DNA of 64,000 nt from Paenibacillus sp. KS-LC4. Its GTDB lineage: Bacteria; Bacillota; Bacilli; Paenibacillales; Paenibacillaceae. A program made the translations under genes and the position numbers. This document shows, one piece after another, positions 54,216 through 61,588 of the stretch; the stretch's first letter is position 1; every line of letters starts with the position of its first letter. Location of the stretch: positions 689,501 through 753,500 of the forward strand of contig NZ_CP145905.1 in NCBI RefSeq assembly GCF_036894955.1. The letters run 5' to 3'. Below the pieces are notes generated by a model. The model was not told where the DNA came from. It did no database searches and saw only the letters and a program-made list of their open reading frames with translations.

Positions 54216-55040
54216 ATGAATGCTCATTCCTTGCTCGCCTATTATTTATCCCATATGCAGATCGAGTTATTTATCGCCCACCATAATACGGTCAGCACGG
54301 AATGGCGTGATCTCGATTTTACGCCGGATTACAGCAAATTTTATTTCATCGAGCATGGCAGCGGCTGGCTCAAAATTGGCGATGAGGAGTATGCTCCTGT
54401 TCCAGGTCAGCTTATTCTGATGCCGGAGGGAGTGCCTCAATCGTATTCGGTTATAAAGGGGAGCGACACCTACCGTAAATATTGGTGTCATTTCAGCGCC
54501 AAGGTTGGAGAAATCAACCTGTTCAAGCTGCTGGATATGCCCTATCTCTGCACGGCTGTTGATCAGGAGCGGGTGCGGACGATTTTTGCCGAGCTGGTGC
54601 TTTATGCGAATGATCAGACGGTCTACGCTAGGCTGCTTGCCAAAGCGAAGCTGCTGGAGCTGTTTTCGTTGTTCGTTATGCAGCAGGGCGAGGAGAGCAT
54701 CAGCTTGAAAAAGGCGGCAGTTACTCAGCGGCTGACTGAGATTTTGAGCTATATCCAGTTGAATAGCGGCAGCGACATTACCATTCAAGATTTGGCGCAG
54801 CGGGCATGCCTGCATCCGAACTATTTTATAAGAATGTTCAAGGAGCAAATGGGGGTGCCGCCGATTCAGTACATCGCCCGTTTGAAAATTGAAAAGGCAA
54901 AGGAGCTGCTGGCTGACTCCTCGCTCAGCGTTAGCGAGGTTGCCGAGCAGACGGGCTTTAATGACCTGTTTTATTTTTCCAAGCAATTCAAGAAAATAGC
55001 GGGAGTGTCTCCGACGGAGTTTAGAAAACAAGGATCATAA
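54216..55040 (+). CDS. AraC-family transcriptional regulator (probable fucosidase regulator)
   Basis: This 274-residue protein has a cupin sensor (FYFIEHGSGWLKIGDEEY, then PGQLILMPEGVPQSY) and a double HTH (IQDLAQRACLHPNYFIRMF, EVAEQTGFNDLFYFSKQF, ending SPTEFRK). It is divergent from the fucosidase gene, so it likely activates it in response to a fucose-containing sugar. The intergenic region contains no CRE that I could recognise. The ATG follows GGAAGCAGG. Confidence 0.9.
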   Translation: MNAHSLLAYYLSHMQIELFIAHHNTVSTEWRDLDFTPDYSKFYFIEHGSGWLKIGDEEYAPVPGQLILMPEGVPQSYSVIKGSDTYRKYWCHFSAKVGEINLFKLLDMPYLCTAVDQERVRTIFAELVLYANDQTVYARLLAKAKLLELFSLFVMQQGEESISLKKAAVTQRLTEILSYIQLNSGSDITIQDLAQRACLHPNYFIRMFKEQMGVPPIQYIARLKIEKAKELLADSSLSVSEVAEQTGFNDLFYFSKQFKKIAGVSPTEFRKQGS

Positions 55041-55161
55041 ACGTTATTCCCTCCAGCCCCTCAATGACGGATATCTTTCCCTGACGCAGCCAATAATAAA
55101 GTGTCGCAACCTATTGGCGCTGTCAGAGAAATCCAATCTTGAGAATACGGGAGGCAGATGC

Positions 55162-56061
55162 ATGTTTAAACGCTTGGATGAAGTGTTGATCGAAATTCCG
55201 AATGTCGGGCGGCCTGAGCCGAACGCGGCTGCTGCTGTGCAAGAGCTGCTGGGCGGGAAATTTGGCGAAATGTCTACGCTCAACAACTATTTGTACCAGT
55301 CGTTTAATTTTCGCTCGAAATCGAAGCTGCGTCCGTTTTATGATTTGGTTACGAGCATTACAGCAGAGGAGCTTGGCCACGTCGAGCTTGTCTCCCACGC
55401 GATAAACCACTGCCTGCATGGCTCTACATCGCCGGGCAAGCCGGATGAATCGCCGCTGAAATCGGTGAAGGACTGGCGCATGTCGCTACCGTTTCTATCT
55501 GGTGGACAAGGCGCATTGCCTGTTGATTCCATGGGCAGGCCATGGACGGGCGAGAATGTATTTAATAGCGGGGATTTGGTTGAGGATTTGCTGCATAACT
55601 TCTTTCTGGAGGTAGGCGCCAGAACCCACAAAATGAAGGTGTACGAAATGACCTCCCATCCGGCTGCGCGCGAAGTGGTAGGTTATTTGCTCGTGCGGGG
55701 CGGTGTTCATGTAGTAGCCTATGCTAAAGCGCTGCAAGTAGCAACCGGCGTAGATGTAACCAAGCTGATTCCGATTCCTTCACTTAATAATAAAGCGTTC
55801 AATGAAGCGCGCAAGTATGAGGAGAAGGGCGTTCATACGAAGCTGTATACGTACAGCGACAATGATTTTAAAACGATCGACCAAATTTGGAAGGGCACGC
55901 ATCCAGAGGATGGGCAGCCGCTTGAGGTTATCCATGGGGTGCCGAAGGGCGTGCCTGTACCGGAATATCCAGAGGTGGAGGAAGAATTTGCGCCGGGCAT
56001 TTCTGCGGAGGATTTCGCCGCCATTGCGGAGCGGCTGAAGGCTGCGGGAAATATTCATTAG
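55162..56061 (+). CDS. Manganese catalase family protein
   Basis: This 299-residue di-manganese catalase has the four-helix-bundle metal ligands: Glu in KFGEMSTLNNYL, EELGHVE with Glu and His, Glu in FFLEVGARTHKM, and His in RGGVHVVAY. It disproportionates hydrogen peroxide without heme. Related Bacillales proteins (YdbD-like) are general-stress proteins. ATG 55162 has GGGAGG 7 bases upstream; the frame extends to 55114 without a ribosome site. A terminator follows. Confidence 0.92.
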   Translation: MFKRLDEVLIEIPNVGRPEPNAAAAVQELLGGKFGEMSTLNNYLYQSFNFRSKSKLRPFYDLVTSITAEELGHVELVSHAINHCLHGSTSPGKPDESPLKSVKDWRMSLPFLSGGQGALPVDSMGRPWTGENVFNSGDLVEDLLHNFFLEVGARTHKMKVYEMTSHPAAREVVGYLLVRGGVHVVAYAKALQVATGVDVTKLIPIPSLNNKAFNEARKYEEKGVHTKLYTYSDNDFKTIDQIWKGTHPEDGQPLEVIHGVPKGVPVPEYPEVEEEFAPGISAEDFAAIAERLKAAGNIH

Positions 56062-56084
56062 CTTTGAGCCTTGCTTTTAAAAAA

Positions 56085-56143
56085 ACGACAAACAGCCAGT
56101 ACCTGCCGTCTATTTTCGGCTAGTGCTGGCTGTTTGTTTTTCT
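56085..56143. terminator. Terminator after the manganese catalase gene
   Basis: ACAAACAGCCAG and CTGGCTGTTTGT form a 12-base-pair stem with an A tract before and a T tract after. It can serve the convergent ABC operon too. Confidence 0.9.
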
Positions 56144-56179
56144 AAACGACTAGGGCGTGTCTGAAAACCCGTTCACGCC

Positions 56180-56956
56180 CTAAGATCCGGTTGAGCGATA
56201 GCGCCGAACGCCAATTTGCCAGATTAGCAGACACGGGGCAAGGAACAGCAGCCCTGCGAGCGGCAGAAAAGCATATAGCGGATTTTCCTCGCGGCCGAGT
56301 ATGTATTGCAGCGGCAAATAATTGGCGCAGCCGAAAGGGATGACAAAGGTGAAAAATTGCTGAATGCGTCTATGATAGATGCTGAGTGGGTATTGCGCCA
56401 TTTCTCGTCCGCCGTCGGTCAAAATATTAGCGATTTCGAGCCCCTGAACGGTCCAGAAGCTGAATGAGGCACACAGAATAAAGATACTGGCGAAAATAAT
56501 GACCCCCGATGCTTGTGAAAGCACGAGCGCAGTTATTTTTAACAGGGTCCACTCCATATCCAGATTTGTAATTGCCCAGATCAGCACGCCGATGCCAAGC
56601 AGCAGGCGCCCGACGCGGGAAAATTCAAATTTGGAGCTGAGCACCTGAAGAATGGTGCCGCGCGGACGGACGAGCAGTCGGTCGAAATCTCCGCTTACGA
56701 CTAGCGAGGAGAACATATCAAACCCGCGCGCGAAGCATTCGGTAATCGAGAAGGCCATATGCGTAATGGCAAAGCACAGCATCACCTCGTAGAAGCTCCA
56801 GCCTTTCATATCCCCGAAACGCTCGAACATGAAATATAGCCCGGCAAATACGGTGAAGGGCGTTAAGCATTGTCCAACCACGAGCAGCAGGAAGGAAGCG
56901 CGGTACTGCATTTGCGCTTTGAACAGCAGCAGCATGTATTTAAAATAAAGCGTCAT
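56180..56956 (-). CDS. ABC-2 type permease, COG3694/DUF990-like
   Basis: This 258-residue membrane protein has six hydrophobic segments, such as ASFLLLVVGQCLTPFTVFAG and SGVIIFASIFILCASFSFW. The pattern FDRLLVRP near residue 95 is typical of this ABC-2 permease family. It is the last gene of a three-gene exporter operon (ATPase, permease, permease). ATG 56956 with GGAGGG upstream is preferred over GTG 56980 and leaves 7 bases after the preceding gene. The substrate is unknown. Confidence 0.88.
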   Translation of the reverse strand: MTLYFKYMLLLFKAQMQYRASFLLLVVGQCLTPFTVFAGLYFMFERFGDMKGWSFYEVMLCFAITHMAFSITECFARGFDMFSSLVVSGDFDRLLVRPRGTILQVLSSKFEFSRVGRLLLGIGVLIWAITNLDMEWTLLKITALVLSQASGVIIFASIFILCASFSFWTVQGLEIANILTDGGREMAQYPLSIYHRRIQQFFTFVIPFGCANYLPLQYILGREENPLYAFLPLAGLLFLAPCLLIWQIGVRRYRSTGS

Positions 56957-56963
56957 CGCCGCA

Positions 56964-57773
56964 TCACCCTCCTTGTACAACGACGCGTCGCAGCGCCTTG
57001 TTCATCGCGATTTTGCCTATGAAAATGAGCGCAGCGAGCCATAATAGCTGAAACAGCAATCCCGTTGCTGCATCCAGCTTGGGAATGTTGCCGGTGTAGA
57101 CGCGAAATGGAAAGTCGACGGTCCAGTGGAAGGGCAGGGCGTAGACAATCCGCTGCATCCAATCCGGCATAAGCGGTACCGGAATAATCATACCGGCGAA
57201 AAACTCGCCAAACACGCTGAACATCAGCAGAGAGCCAGCCGGCGACATTGTAATGAATACGGATATATAAATAAGCATGGAGATAGCTACGATCAGGAAT
57301 AAGCCTATAATAAGCGAGCAGACGAATAGGAAAAAGGCGGCAAAGTCAGGCGGCAGCTCAAGCCTGTAGGGCTGGGGCAGAACCAGACTCACCAGCAGGA
57401 TCGGCAGGCAGCGAAGCAAAGCGCTGGACAGCCGCTGGGCGAGCAGCTTCGCATACCAGAGGCCATAAATGCCGCTTGGCCTGCACAGCTCATAGGCGAT
57501 ATTGCCACTCGTAATGAGCTGAAACAGCTCATTGTCCCGCAGCCATAAGACGATGAAGGCAAGGAACGCTTGCTTAAGCCAGCAGTAGGCGACAACCTCC
57601 GAGAGGCTCATCTGCGGTGCGGCGGCACGGGTCTGGGCATAGAAGGCAACAAACACCATAATGAAAATAAAGCCGAAAAAAAACTGCGTCCCGATGCCTG
57701 CGTATGCGGCGGCACGGTATTGCAGGCCGTTGCTGAGCCGCAGTCTGAGTACGGCGTAATAAGGCTTAATCAT
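56964..57773 (-). CDS. ABC-2 type permease, COG4587-like
   Basis: This 269-residue membrane protein has six hydrophobic segments. It contains LFQLITSGNIAYELCRPSG, which matches the conserved cytoplasmic loop of the family, and FFAGMIIPVPLMPDW in the membrane. It lies between the ATPase gene, whose stop it overlaps by 4 bases, and a second permease. The two permeases should form a heterodimeric channel driven by the ATPase. The exported substrate is unknown. Confidence 0.88.
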   Translation of the reverse strand: MIKPYYAVLRLRLSNGLQYRAAAYAGIGTQFFFGFIFIMVFVAFYAQTRAAAPQMSLSEVVAYCWLKQAFLAFIVLWLRDNELFQLITSGNIAYELCRPSGIYGLWYAKLLAQRLSSALLRCLPILLVSLVLPQPYRLELPPDFAAFFLFVCSLIIGLFLIVAISMLIYISVFITMSPAGSLLMFSVFGEFFAGMIIPVPLMPDWMQRIVYALPFHWTVDFPFRVYTGNIPKLDAATGLLFQLLWLAALIFIGKIAMNKALRRVVVQGG

Positions 57774-58642
57774 AGTGCATACTCCTTATACATTTGCACG
57801 ACAATGTCTTCAATGGACATGCTGCTATTGGACGGGTCTTGCTCAGCTGCTGAGGCAGGGGCCTGCTGGAGCCGCGAGGCTGGTGTCGTCCCGTTTGTGC
57901 CTTCATAACGGCTGCGCAGTCCTTGAACGGTGCCGTCATAAAGCAGCCTGCCTTTGCCGATAAGCAGCAGCCGGCTGGCGAGAGCCTCAATATCATTCAT
58001 ATCATGGGTCGTCAAAATGACAGTGACGCCTTTTTCCTCGTTGATCGTTTTAATGAACTGCCGAACGGCGATTTTCGATACGGCATCTAGCCCAATCGTC
58101 GGCTCATCCAGAAACAGCAGGCTGGGGCTGTGCAGCAGCGAAGCGGCAATTTCACAGCGCATGCGCTGTCCAAGACTGAGCTGTCGAACGGGAGTATGCA
58201 GCAGCGCTTGTAAATCCAGCGTTTCTACGAGCAGTGTCAGAGTAGATCGGAATTCCAATGGAGGAATGCGATAGATGTCGCGCAGCAGCTCGAAGGAGTC
58301 CTGCACCGGAACGTCCCACCATAGCTGCGAGCGCTGCCCGAATACGACGCCGATATTTTTCACATAGGCAACCCGTTCCTTCCAAGGCGTGTACCCCATA
58401 ATCGAACAAGTCCCGCTATCGGGCACGAGAATCCCGCTCATCGTCTTAATCGTTGTTGATTTTCCCGCTCCATTCGGTCCAATATAACCGACAATTTCTC
58501 CGGAGCCAATCGTGAACGAAATATTTTGCAGCGCCTCCACGACCGTATATTCCCTTCGAAAAAGCGATTTTACCGCATGCGCCAAGCCCGGCGGCCGCTT
58601 CGACACCAGGAATGACTTGCTTATTCCGTTAACCTCAATCAA
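57770..58642 (-). CDS. ABC transporter ATP-binding protein, COG4586-like
   Basis: This 290-residue ATPase has Walker A (GPNGAGKSTT), the signature LSLGQRMRCEIA in a variant form (LSLGQ rather than LSGGQ), Walker B (LLFLDEPTIGLD) and the switch His (LTTHDMND). The C-terminus is Ser/Pro/Ala-rich. It drives the two ABC-2 permeases encoded downstream with overlapping or near-adjacent genes. Such triads are widespread in Bacillales with no known substrate. Confidence 0.92.
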   Translation of the reverse strand: MIEVNGISKSFLVSKRPPGLAHAVKSLFRREYTVVEALQNISFTIGSGEIVGYIGPNGAGKSTTIKTMSGILVPDSGTCSIMGYTPWKERVAYVKNIGVVFGQRSQLWWDVPVQDSFELLRDIYRIPPLEFRSTLTLLVETLDLQALLHTPVRQLSLGQRMRCEIAASLLHSPSLLFLDEPTIGLDAVSKIAVRQFIKTINEEKGVTVILTTHDMNDIEALASRLLLIGKGRLLYDGTVQGLRSRYEGTNGTTPASRLQQAPASAAEQDPSNSSMSIEDIVVQMYKEYAL

Positions 58643-58705
58643 GTGCTTTCCTCCTCACGTTGTTAAAAATATTAAGAATTTATACGTTTCCCCCGTACGC
58701 TTCGC

Positions 58706-58768
58706 TTATATTTCTCCGACAAAGCTCTTCGTTCGTCCCAAAAGGACAACGAAGTCGTTTTTGCTTGA
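58706..58768 (+). repeat. 62/63-base hairpin repeat, copy A
   Basis: The flanks TTATATTTCT, CAAAGCTCTTC and GAAGTCGTTTTTGCTTGA are the same as at 33520-33581. Here CTTCGTT pairs with AACGAAG and GTCC with GGAC around a CAAAA loop, followed by T. Confidence 0.7.
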
Positions 58769-58846
58769 ATGACAGGGAGAAGATAATATCATTTTATGGG
58801 AAGCGCTGTCAATCCATTGTTATAAAAGTAATTTATGGTGATCCTG

Positions 58847-58876
58847 TTGTAAATGATAACGGTTATCAACTATGAT
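58847..58876 (+). promoter_or_regulatory. Promoter with Fur box of fusion copy 4
   Basis: TTGTAA at 58847-58852 and TATGAT at 58871-58876 are 18 bases apart. The perfect palindrome TGATAACGGTTATCA (58854-58868) sits inside the spacer and matches 12 of 14 Fur consensus positions. Of the four fusions only this one has a Fur box before the regulator part. Confidence 0.75.
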
Positions 58877-58932
58877 GGATAATAAATAACGTTATTGCCT
58901 ATTGCGCAAATGAGAGATAGGGAGTGAACAAA

Positions 58933-60882
58933 GTGCTGCAATTGAATGAGCATACCGCCTTATGGAATCGCGCTTCGATTAAGCTGCTGGATATAAGACG
59001 GACGGTATTAGGTACAAATGAGGAACTGCGGGCTTACCGCATTCCGTCGAGCTTTTTTTTATATGTGCTCCATGGCCGTGCTGAGGTGGAGCTGGACAGC
59101 GCGACCAGCAGCATGAAGCGATTTCACGTTTTGCACGGCGGCAAAGGGGCGTGTCTGGACATCAGGCCGTCAGCAGAGCCATTTGAATATGTCATTGTAT
59201 TTTATAAGGCAGTTATTCCGCTTCCCAGCAGGCAGGAGATTTTGGATTTGCTGCATAAGCATCGCCCCTTCCAGCTGCAATATAGCTTGGTGCCGCATTC
59301 TTCCTTAAGTTTATTTGCAAAAATCGAAGAGCTGGAGCGCAGCTGGGAAAATGGCGGGGAGCTGGAGCATTTCCACGCTAAAGCTTTATTTTATCAGTGT
59401 GTGTACGAGCTGCTATGGCAGCTTCATAGAGATGGCATACAGCTGGCGCGGGCCGATCTGGTCTCGCAGGCGATTCGTTATATGGAGGAGCAATATGCCA
59501 GTGCGATTACGCTGGACGTTCTTGCTGACCTGCTCGAATGCAGCGTAGGCCATCTCGTTAAATTATTTAAGAGAGAGACTGGTGTTAGCCCGATTCAATA
59601 TTTAACGAAGATCAGGCTAAAGCACGCCAAGGGGCTGCTGCTTAACTCAGAAGCGACCTTGGAAGAAGTAGCGATATACACAGGCTATCCAGATAAATAT
59701 TATTTTGGGCGGATGTTTAAAAAACATATCGGTCAGTCTCCAATTCTGTTTCGCACACAGAGGGGACAAATCGAAAGAGGAGCAAAAAATCCAGCGCTTG
59801 GGCGCATATTCTCCATTGGCAACGTTAGCTCCAGGCTTTATAGTGTTGATGAGAATTATTATCAACGTGGAAAAGAAGGGGAGTTAGCTATGTTTAGCCA
59901 TAAAAAAATGCTGGCCACGATGCTCATCAGTTTGACCCTGTTTTTGAGCGCCTGCTCAGGTGTAACGGCACCGCAGGGAGCTGCCTCGGGCAATGCTGGA
60001 AGCGTACAAGCATCAGCAGAGCAGAAGTCGCCTGAGAAATCGTCGCAGGCTGATGCGGTAAGTGGAACACGGATTATTAAAACCATTAAAGGAGATATAG
60101 AAATACCTAATCAAGCACAGCGCGTCGTGGTGGACCTTTATTTGGGCAGCTTTATTGCGCTTAATGTGAAGCCGGTTGGCACGCCGCAAAAAAATCTCGA
60201 AAATCCCTACTATAAGGCCGAGCTTGCCGGCGTAGAAAATATCGGTGAATACGAAAGCATTTCGCTAGAGAAAATTTTGGAGCTGCAGCCGGATTTAATC
60301 GTTACCGGCAATGAAATGGCTTATGAATCCTTTAGCAAAATTGCGCCAACCGTGCTAGTGCCCTTCGGCAATTTGAAAACGGTACATGAAGAAATTGAAT
60401 TTTTTGGACAAGTGCTGGGCAAGGAGCAAGAGGCGGCGGCATGGCTTGCCGATTTTGATAAGCAGATTGTACAGGCGCGCGAGCAGGTTGCGCAGCATGT
60501 GCCAGCCGAAGCGACGTTCTCCCTCATGGAGGATTGGGGCAAAACAGTAGGCGTATTCGGTGATAATTTTGGACGTGGCGGACAGGCCATTTATCATGCG
60601 CTTGACCGCAAGCTTCCGCCCAAACATGCAGCGGAGGTCATGAAGGAGCAGGCGCTTGAAATATCGCTGGAAATCTTGGAAGAGTATGCGGGCGACTATA
60701 TTATTTTCACCTCCGAGACGCATACACTTGAGGATTTGAAGGCAGATTCGATCTGGGGAACACTCGATGCTGTTAAAAATGATCGGGTCTACATCTGGCA
60801 TGGCGATAAATCCTGGTACTTTGATCCAATTGCCACATCGGCCCAATTGGAAGAGCTCACCGCTTGGCTGGTAAAACAATAA
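58933..60882 (+). CDS. AraC-type regulator fused in frame to a siderophore-binding lipoprotein (copy 4)
   Basis: The ORF has 649 codons: a cupin-like sensor (1-180, with FHVLHGGKG), a double AraC HTH (about 192-272, ending SPILFRT), a linker, and a siderophore-binding lipoprotein (320-649; lipobox LFLSAC with Cys 341). GTG 58933 is chosen because AGGGAG lies 8 bases upstream and this start aligns with the other three copies; GTG 58924 overlaps that site. ATG 59890 after AAGAAGGGGAG would give a 330-residue free lipoprotein with its lipid Cys at 22. The binding domain is closest to copy 3. Fur boxes lie both before the ORF and at the joint. No permease is adjacent. Confidence 0.88.
   Translation: MLQLNEHTALWNRASIKLLDIRRTVLGTNEELRAYRIPSSFFLYVLHGRAEVELDSATSSMKRFHVLHGGKGACLDIRPSAEPFEYVIVFYKAVIPLPSRQEILDLLHKHRPFQLQYSLVPHSSLSLFAKIEELERSWENGGELEHFHAKALFYQCVYELLWQLHRDGIQLARADLVSQAIRYMEEQYASAITLDVLADLLECSVGHLVKLFKRETGVSPIQYLTKIRLKHAKGLLLNSEATLEEVAIYTGYPDKYYFGRMFKKHIGQSPILFRTQRGQIERGAKNPALGRIFSIGNVSSRLYSVDENYYQRGKEGELAMFSHKKMLATMLISLTLFLSACSGVTAPQGAASGNAGSVQASAEQKSPEKSSQADAVSGTRIIKTIKGDIEIPNQAQRVVVDLYLGSFIALNVKPVGTPQKNLENPYYKAELAGVENIGEYESISLEKILELQPDLIVTGNEMAYESFSKIAPTVLVPFGNLKTVHEEIEFFGQVLGKEQEAAAWLADFDKQIVQAREQVAQHVPAEATFSLMEDWGKTVGVFGDNFGRGGQAIYHALDRKLPPKHAAEVMKEQALEISLEILEEYAGDYIIFTSETHTLEDLKADSIWGTLDAVKNDRVYIWHGDKSWYFDPIATSAQLEELTAWLVKQ
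59816..59889 (+). promoter_or_regulatory. Internal promoter, Fur box and ribosome site inside the copy 4 fusion ORF
   Basis: TTGGCA at 59816-59821 and TATAGT at 59839-59844 are 17 bases apart. The Fur box TGAGAATTATTATCA at 59850-59864 matches 13 of 14 positions. AAGAAGGGGAG then precedes ATG 59890. The box is read as Asp-Glu-Asn-Tyr-Tyr-Gln inside the ORF. Confidence 0.85.
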
Positions 60883-60911
60883 CGCGTCAACCTACATCAC
60901 ACATCAATAGT

Positions 60912-60954
60912 AAACAGAGCAAGAGAGGAGCCGTTTTCTTGCTCTGTTTTTTTG
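60912..60954 (+). terminator. Terminator after fusion copy 4
   Basis: AAACAGAGCAAGA and TCTTGCTCTGTTT form a 13-base-pair stem followed by a T run. Confidence 0.92.
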
Positions 60955-61063
60955 TTTGCCAAGATGACTAGGCGAAGTGTTCAGAATCAGTTCAGTTATA
61001 TTTTATATAATGAATTATAAATGACGCGAAGTAGATTGTACGCTCAAAGAGGTGATGGAGCAG

Positions 61064-61477
61064 ATGATAATCAAAATAGCGCTCGTATCCGATGCCGAAG
61101 CCATTGCTGCGTTGAAGCAAGCGGCGAGCAGAGGTCAGGCTGGGCGATTCGGAATGTATAGGGTGGAGACTTCAAATACGTCCTTAGCGGCTATAAGGGA
61201 GCAGTTTCAAGATCATATTTTTCTCAAAGCGGTTGTAGAGGACGATTCTATCATTGGCTCGATCCATTTGCATGTGCGGGGGGAGGTTCCATATATCGGC
61301 GGGCTGATCGTACATCCAGAATACTTGGACAGAGGCGTAGGGAAAGAGCTGCTGTTGGAGGCGGAAGCGCTGTTCAGGCTAGGCCAGCAGCTTGAGGCTC
61401 CGCAGCTTCTTGATGAGGAGCAGGACTATCGTAAAACAGCTTTCGTCTATAAACGCTTAATCCGGTTTAATGGATAA
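61064..61477 (+). CDS. GNAT-family N-acetyltransferase
   Basis: This 137-residue acetyltransferase has IGGLIVHPEYLDRGVGKELL, the acetyl-CoA loop of motif A in the form R-G-V-G-K. The protein then ends in a shortened motif B region (YRKTAFVYKRLIRF). The substrate is unknown. The start is uncertain among GTG 61052, ATG 61055 and ATG 61064, which all lie around one AGAGG site; 61064 gives the best spacing (about 11 bases). Confidence 0.82.
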   Translation: MIIKIALVSDAEAIAALKQAASRGQAGRFGMYRVETSNTSLAAIREQFQDHIFLKAVVEDDSIIGSIHLHVRGEVPYIGGLIVHPEYLDRGVGKELLLEAEALFRLGQQLEAPQLLDEEQDYRKTAFVYKRLIRFNG

Positions 61478-61526
61478 ATACGGAGTGTAATAGGTGTCCG
61501 CTTGGCACAAAAGCTCATGAGAAACT

Positions 61527-61577
61527 AAAAAACAGCTGCAAGCTGGGTCTGAAAAGACCGATGCTTGCAGCTGTTTG
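61527..61577. terminator. Terminator between the GNAT and M23-like genes
   Basis: AAACAGCTGCAAGC and GCTTGCAGCTGTTT form a 14-base-pair stem. It lies just past the stop of the minus-strand M23-like gene and also after the plus-strand GNAT gene. Confidence 0.85.
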
Positions 61578-61588
61578 CTTATGCTGGC

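Noticed and set aside
2208..60882. Sequencing errors or missed stop codons as the cause of the regulator-lipoprotein fusions
   Set aside because: Four separate ORFs keep the frame open over about 45-50 linker codons with the same phase and distance. Errors would not give this in all four.
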